A stretch of DNA of 9,897 nucleotides, taken from assembly GCA_012842725.1 (NCBI GenBank), contig DUSG01000064.1, positions 1 to 9,897 on the forward strand, read 5' to 3'. Position numbers and translations under genes: made by a program. This DNA comes from Clostridiales bacterium. Its GTDB lineage: Bacteria > Bacillota > Clostridia > Lutisporales > Lutisporaceae. Below, one piece after another: positions 6,377-9,897 of the stretch (its first letter is position 1; every line of letters begins with the position of its first letter). The notes below the pieces were generated by a model. The model was not told the DNA's origin, did no database searches, and worked only from the letters and a program-made list of their open reading frames with translations.

Positions 6377-8749
6377 ATGAATGAGAAAACTCTAAAGGTT
6401 TTAGAATATGACAAAATAATAAAACTTGTAGCGGAAGAAACGGTGTCGAACCTAGGACGTGAAATAGTAATGGCATTAAGGCCTAGTAATAACATATATG
6501 AAATCAAAGAATGGCTTCAAGAGACGAGCGAGGCTGTAGATATAATACTTAAGAAAGGATCTTTTCCTTTAGAAGGTATACATGATATAAGAGGTGCATT
6601 AAAAAAAGCTGAAATAGGTTCCATATTAAGCCCCAATGAGCTACTGCTGATTTCCTATACTTTAGCTGCTGTGAGAAAGATAAAAAGTTACATGAGAGAG
6701 GACCGTGGGGAAACATACTATCCCATTATAGATGATTTAACCGATATGCTTGTTGAGTATAAAAATATAGAAAATGAAATCAACAAAGCTATTTTAAATG
6801 ACGAAGAGATATCCGATAATGCCAGCCCTGAGTTGAATTCTATAAGACGCAGAATAAAAGATAAACATAATCAGATAAGAGATAAATTAAATAGCATGGT
6901 AACGTCTCCTACCTATCAAAAATATCTGCAGGAACAGATAGTGACAATGAGAGGAGACAGGTATGTAATACCGGTTAAACAAGAATTTAGATCTTTCGTT
7001 CCTGGCATAGTTCATGATCAATCAACAAGCGGAGCAACTCTATTTATTGAACCTTCAGCTGTTGTTGAACTAAATAACGATTTAAAACAATTAAGACTAA
7101 AAGAAAAGCAGGAAATTGAGAAGATATTACAGAAGCTTTCCGGTTTAATAACGGAGAATCATGAAGGAATCAAAACAAATTTGGAGATACTTGCTACTCT
7201 GGATTTTATATTTGCCAAAGCAAGGTTTTCACTAGCTTATCGATGTTCCGAACCTATATTGAATACTGATGGAAGGATTAATATTAAGAAAGCAAGACAT
7301 CCATTATTGAATAGAGAAACAGTTGTTCCAATAGATATAAGAGTCGGAGAAGATTTTAATATTTTGGTCATTACTGGACCAAATACCGGAGGCAAGACAG
7401 TTACATTAAAAACAGTAGGTCTTTTGAACCTTATGGTTCAGTCTGGTTTACACATTCCTGCAGAGGATTATAGTGAAGTTGCTGTATTTGATCAGATTTA
7501 TGCAGACATCGGAGATGAACAAAGCATAGAACAGAGTCTCAGCACTTTTTCCGCTCATATGAAAAATATTATTGCTATACTGAATAATCTATCCTGTAAT
7601 TCATTGGTTTTACTGGATGAACTGGGTGCTGGAACGGATCCTACTGAGGGTGCTGCATTAGCAATGGCTATTCTGGATGTGCTGCATGAAAAAAATGTAA
7701 GAGTTGTTGCCACAACTCATTACAGCGAATTAAAGATGTATGCACTGAATACGCCGGGTGTATGCAATGCCAGTGTAGAATTTGACGTCGAGACTCTACA
7801 ACCTACTTATAAATTGTCTATAGGATTACCTGGAAAATCTAACGCATTCGAAATATCTAAAAAATTAGGGTTAAATGATTCTATTATTGAAAAAGCAAGA
7901 GAATTTATTACCAAAGATAAAATAAAGTTTGAAGATGTTATTTCTTCTTTAGAAGAAAGCAGGAAAAAAGCTGATGAAGAAAGATATTTAGCACAGAGAA
8001 TAAGAATTGAGATTGAAAAAGCTAAAGAGGAAGCTGATAGAAGACTTGAAAAAATAGAAGCTCAGAAAAATAGGATTATTGAAGATGCCCATAGAAAAGC
8101 TAAAGAAATTTTGGAAAAACAAAAAGCTGATATAGATAATATAATAAAGCAGCTTAAAGATGCAATGGATAAAGAGATTGAAGAAAAAGCAAAAGTTTTA
8201 GAAAATGCAAGAAAGAATTTAAGGGGAATCGAAGAAGAAATAGAGGACAATTTAAATATTGGTATAGCAAAAAAAGTAAATCTAAGACCTCCGGAAAAAT
8301 TGAAATTGGGCGATACTGTAAAAATACTTACATTGGATCAAAAAGGAAATGTATTGACTTTGCCGGATGAAAATGGCAATTTGACTGTTCAAGTTGGTAT
8401 AATGAAAATAAATGTTAATATTAAAGATTTGCAATTGATAGAAGATGAAAAAGCACAGGTTCTAACTGAAAGATATACTAAAATCAGTAAAGAAAAAATA
8501 ACACAAGTACCACTTCAGATAGACCTGAGGGGAAAAACATTGGATGAGACTCTTTTGGAGATAGATAAATATTTAGATGATGCATATCTTGCAGGTATTT
8601 CTAAAGTTACTATAATACATGGAAAAGGTACGGGCGTTTTAAGAACAGGAATTAGAGAGTTTTTAAAAAAACATGCTCATGTAAAATCTTTCAGGACGGG
8701 AGGTTATAACGAAGGTGGCTTAGGAGCCACTATCGTTGAAATAAAATGA
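6377..8749 (+). CDS. mutS2: MutS2 ATPase with Smr endonuclease domain
   Basis: A MutS paralogue not involved in mismatch repair. Family members suppress or process recombination intermediates, and in B. subtilis MutS2 acts on collided ribosomes. At 790 residues it is standard length. The MutS core and lever region cover about 1-310. The ATPase has Walker A GPNTGGKT (334-341), signature EQSIEQSLSTFSAHM (381-395), Walker B LVLLDELGAGTDP (410-422) and ATTHYSEL with H448. A long charged coiled coil follows (about 520-630), then a small beta-rich KOW-like segment (about 640-690). The Smr domain (712-790) keeps DLRG (716-719) and HGKGTGVLR (749-757). As expected for MutS2, the mismatch-recognition N-terminal domain of MutS is absent. 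AAGGGA at 6364-6369 overlaps the kinase stop by one base and lies 7 nt before the start, implying coupling. It overlaps the next gene by 4 bp. Confidence 0.97.
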   Translation: MNEKTLKVLEYDKIIKLVAEETVSNLGREIVMALRPSNNIYEIKEWLQETSEAVDIILKKGSFPLEGIHDIRGALKKAEIGSILSPNELLLISYTLAAVRKIKSYMREDRGETYYPIIDDLTDMLVEYKNIENEINKAILNDEEISDNASPELNSIRRRIKDKHNQIRDKLNSMVTSPTYQKYLQEQIVTMRGDRYVIPVKQEFRSFVPGIVHDQSTSGATLFIEPSAVVELNNDLKQLRLKEKQEIEKILQKLSGLITENHEGIKTNLEILATLDFIFAKARFSLAYRCSEPILNTDGRINIKKARHPLLNRETVVPIDIRVGEDFNILVITGPNTGGKTVTLKTVGLLNLMVQSGLHIPAEDYSEVAVFDQIYADIGDEQSIEQSLSTFSAHMKNIIAILNNLSCNSLVLLDELGAGTDPTEGAALAMAILDVLHEKNVRVVATTHYSELKMYALNTPGVCNASVEFDVETLQPTYKLSIGLPGKSNAFEISKKLGLNDSIIEKAREFITKDKIKFEDVISSLEESRKKADEERYLAQRIRIEIEKAKEEADRRLEKIEAQKNRIIEDAHRKAKEILEKQKADIDNIIKQLKDAMDKEIEEKAKVLENARKNLRGIEEEIEDNLNIGIAKKVNLRPPEKLKLGDTVKILTLDQKGNVLTLPDENGNLTVQVGIMKINVNIKDLQLIEDEKAQVLTERYTKISKEKITQVPLQIDLRGKTLDETLLEIDKYLDDAYLAGISKVTIIHGKGTGVLRTGIREFLKKHAHVKSFRTGGYNEGGLGATIVEIK

Positions 8750-9177
8750 ACATTATTGTGAGCGCATGTCTTTTAGGTATAAATAGCAAGTATGATGGTG
8801 GCAATAATTATACTGAGAAAGTAGAATCATTAGCAAAAGAACATACTTTAATACCTGTATGTCCAGAACAACTTGGGGGTCTTAGTACCCCCAGGTACCC
8901 TGCCGAAATTATACAAAGCTCTAGTATTATTTTAAATTCTCAAGGACAAGATGTAACCTTTAATTTTAAAAAGGGAGCCGAAGAGGCATTGAAGATAGCC
9001 CTTTTAAATAATTGCAAATATGCAATATTGAAATCAAAAAGTCCTTCTTGCGGATATGGCTTTATTTATGATGGTACTTTCTCTAATAGACTTGTGATTG
9101 GCAATGGGGTTTTTGCTCAGTTATTGATAGAAAACGGTATTAAAGTCTATACAGAAGAAGATGAATTTTTATTGTAA
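8746..9177 (+). CDS. DUF523 family protein (TudS-like)
   Basis: A small cytoplasmic protein of 143 residues and full family length. The N-terminus NIIVSACLLGINSKYDGG, then IPVCPEQLGGLSTPRYPAEI and later LKSKSPSCGYGFIYDG, are the three DUF523 landmarks. Cysteines 8, 39 and 102 are one in each, and C90 is additional. A characterised member, TudS, is a [4Fe-4S] enzyme that removes sulfur from 2-thiouracil using three conserved cysteines, so a desulfidase role is plausible but not proven. The gene starts in the ATGA of the mutS2 stop. The nearest purine-rich site (AGGAG, 8722-8726) is 19 nt away, which suggests translation depends on coupling with mutS2. Its 3' end overlaps the oppositely oriented LysR gene by 31 bp. 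No E. coli-type YbgA fusion is present. Confidence 0.88.
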   Translation: MNIIVSACLLGINSKYDGGNNYTEKVESLAKEHTLIPVCPEQLGGLSTPRYPAEIIQSSSIILNSQGQDVTFNFKKGAEEALKIALLNNCKYAILKSKSPSCGYGFIYDGTFSNRLVIGNGVFAQLLIENGIKVYTEEDEFLL

Positions 9178-9897
9178 TAATTCATGGCAAACTCTTTAAA
9201 GACATTGACTAATGGAGACATAGGTCTGTTTTTATGATAAACCAGATAAAATTTTCTTTTTAAATCCAATTCTTTTATTTCAAAAGCTTTTATCAGTCCA
9301 AATTTTATATAATCTTTAACGCTAATATAAGATGCAATGGAAATACCGACACCTAAGCTTACTGCCTGTTTAATGGCTTCTGCACTATTGATTTGTGCTA
9401 TTATGTTTATTGATTTTGGATCTTTTCCTGCTTTTATCAACTTTTTCTCAAATTCCTTTCTTGTACCTGATCCACTTTCTCTGAAAATAAATTTCTCGTT
9501 TTTTAGATCTTCTAATGATATAGAGTCATTTTGAAATTTATTAAATTTTTCATTGTTGGGTGTGATTAAAACCATCTTATCTTCTAGTAAACTTTCAAAT
9601 CTCAGCTTATCATTATTGATTTTTGAACCAACAATTCCTATCTCAAAACTGTTTTCAAGTATCTCTTCAAGCACTTGGTTTGTATCCATCTGAACCAAAT
9701 TAAATAGTATATTCTTATATTTTTTTTGAAATTCAAGGATTAGTTGGGGCATAATAAACTGACTGGGTATAGTGGACGCAGCTATATGTATTTTCCCTGA
9801 TAAACAGTTAGTGAAATTATTCAGGGAGAATATGGCTTCATCCCTTGTATTTACAAGATTTACAGCATACTCGTAGAATATTTTACCGGCTTTTGTA
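9147..9897 (-). CDS. LysR-type transcriptional regulator, C-terminal part (5' truncated by window)
   Basis: The - strand frame is open from the right edge through 249 codons to TAG at 9149-9147. The methionine codon at 9752-9750 is internal, not the start. The first visible residues, TKAGKIFYEYA, are the end of the LysR DNA-binding domain and the linker helix, so about 50 residues with the winged helix-turn-helix lie outside. The effector domain begins at GKIHIAASTIPSQFIMPQLI. It continues with FEIGIVGSKI, FIFRESGSGTRKEFEKKL, EAIKQAVSLGVGISIAS and RKFYLVYHKNRPMSPL. This pattern resembles CysL-like regulators and especially the LysR group found with selenium-metabolism genes in anaerobic Firmicutes. 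That subfamily call is from memory. The gene converges on the DUF523 gene, so it does not belong to its operon. Confidence 0.9.
   Translation of the reverse strand, partial: TKAGKIFYEYAVNLVNTRDEAIFSLNNFTNCLSGKIHIAASTIPSQFIMPQLILEFQKKYKNILFNLVQMDTNQVLEEILENSFEIGIVGSKINNDKLRFESLLEDKMVLITPNNEKFNKFQNDSISLEDLKNEKFIFRESGSGTRKEFEKKLIKAGKDPKSINIIAQINSAEAIKQAVSLGVGISIASYISVKDYIKFGLIKAFEIKELDLKRKFYLVYHKNRPMSPLVNVFKEFAMNYYNKNSSSSV

Noticed and set aside
8872..8895. GC-rich hairpin CTTGGGGGT / ACCCCCAGG inside the DUF523 gene
   Set aside because: It encodes the conserved stretch QLGGLSTPRYP, so the G and C runs follow from required glycine, threonine and proline codons. No T-run follows.
9337..9534. Open frame of 65 codons on the + strand inside the LysR gene
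   Set aside because: It is antisense to a clearly conserved effector domain, with no start signal of its own.
9793..9827. Inverted repeat TCCCTGA ... TCAGGGA in the LysR gene
   Set aside because: It lies in coding sequence with a 21-nt loop and no conserved context; probably chance.

Overview
The window comes from an AT-rich, low-GC Gram-positive bacterium, most likely of class Clostridia. The evidence is strong A+T bias at third codon positions, AGGAG/AGGGGG ribosome binding sites, and a gene set (pheT, zapA, U32 peptidase, mutS2, DUF523) that is typical of clostridial chromosomes. Almost all of it is coding. No tRNA, rRNA, insertion sequence, CRISPR array or prophage gene was seen.

Left end (1-1189): the 3' part of pheT, then an intergenic stretch of about 190 bp. 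That stretch holds a perfect 13-bp hairpin just after the pheT stop and a weaker dyad further on. This is the most likely boundary between the pheT transcript and the next unit.

Centre (1190-9177): six genes all on the + strand with very short spacing: zapA, a 799-residue U32/DUF3656 protein, an OmpR-type response regulator, its histidine kinase, mutS2 and a DUF523 (TudS-like) gene. The gaps are 43, 15, -4, 12 and -4 bp, so they are probably one operon, with ATGA stop/start overlaps at two junctions. The order pheT...zapA...mutS2 is shared with Bacillus subtilis. Here a U32 protein and a two-component system sit where B. subtilis has cvpA and polX.

Right end (9147-9897): the C-terminal three quarters or more of a LysR-type regulator on the - strand. 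It converges on the DUF523 gene, and the two 3' ends overlap by 31 bp. Its effector domain resembles the LysR regulators found beside selenium-metabolism genes in anaerobic Firmicutes. That resemblance is from memory and needs a profile search.

How the genes fit together: zapA serves Z-ring assembly. The U32 protein (related to RlhA/YdcP, a 23S rRNA cytidine hydroxylase) and MutS2 (an Smr-domain ATPase that acts on collided ribosomes and recombination intermediates) both have plausible ribosome roles. The two-component pair has no recognisable target in the window. I see no clear new defence or mobile system. The points most worth a second look are the tandem architecture of the U32 protein with a second cysteine cluster, the sensor pair embedded in a housekeeping operon, the extended ZapA coiled coil and the selenium-type LysR.
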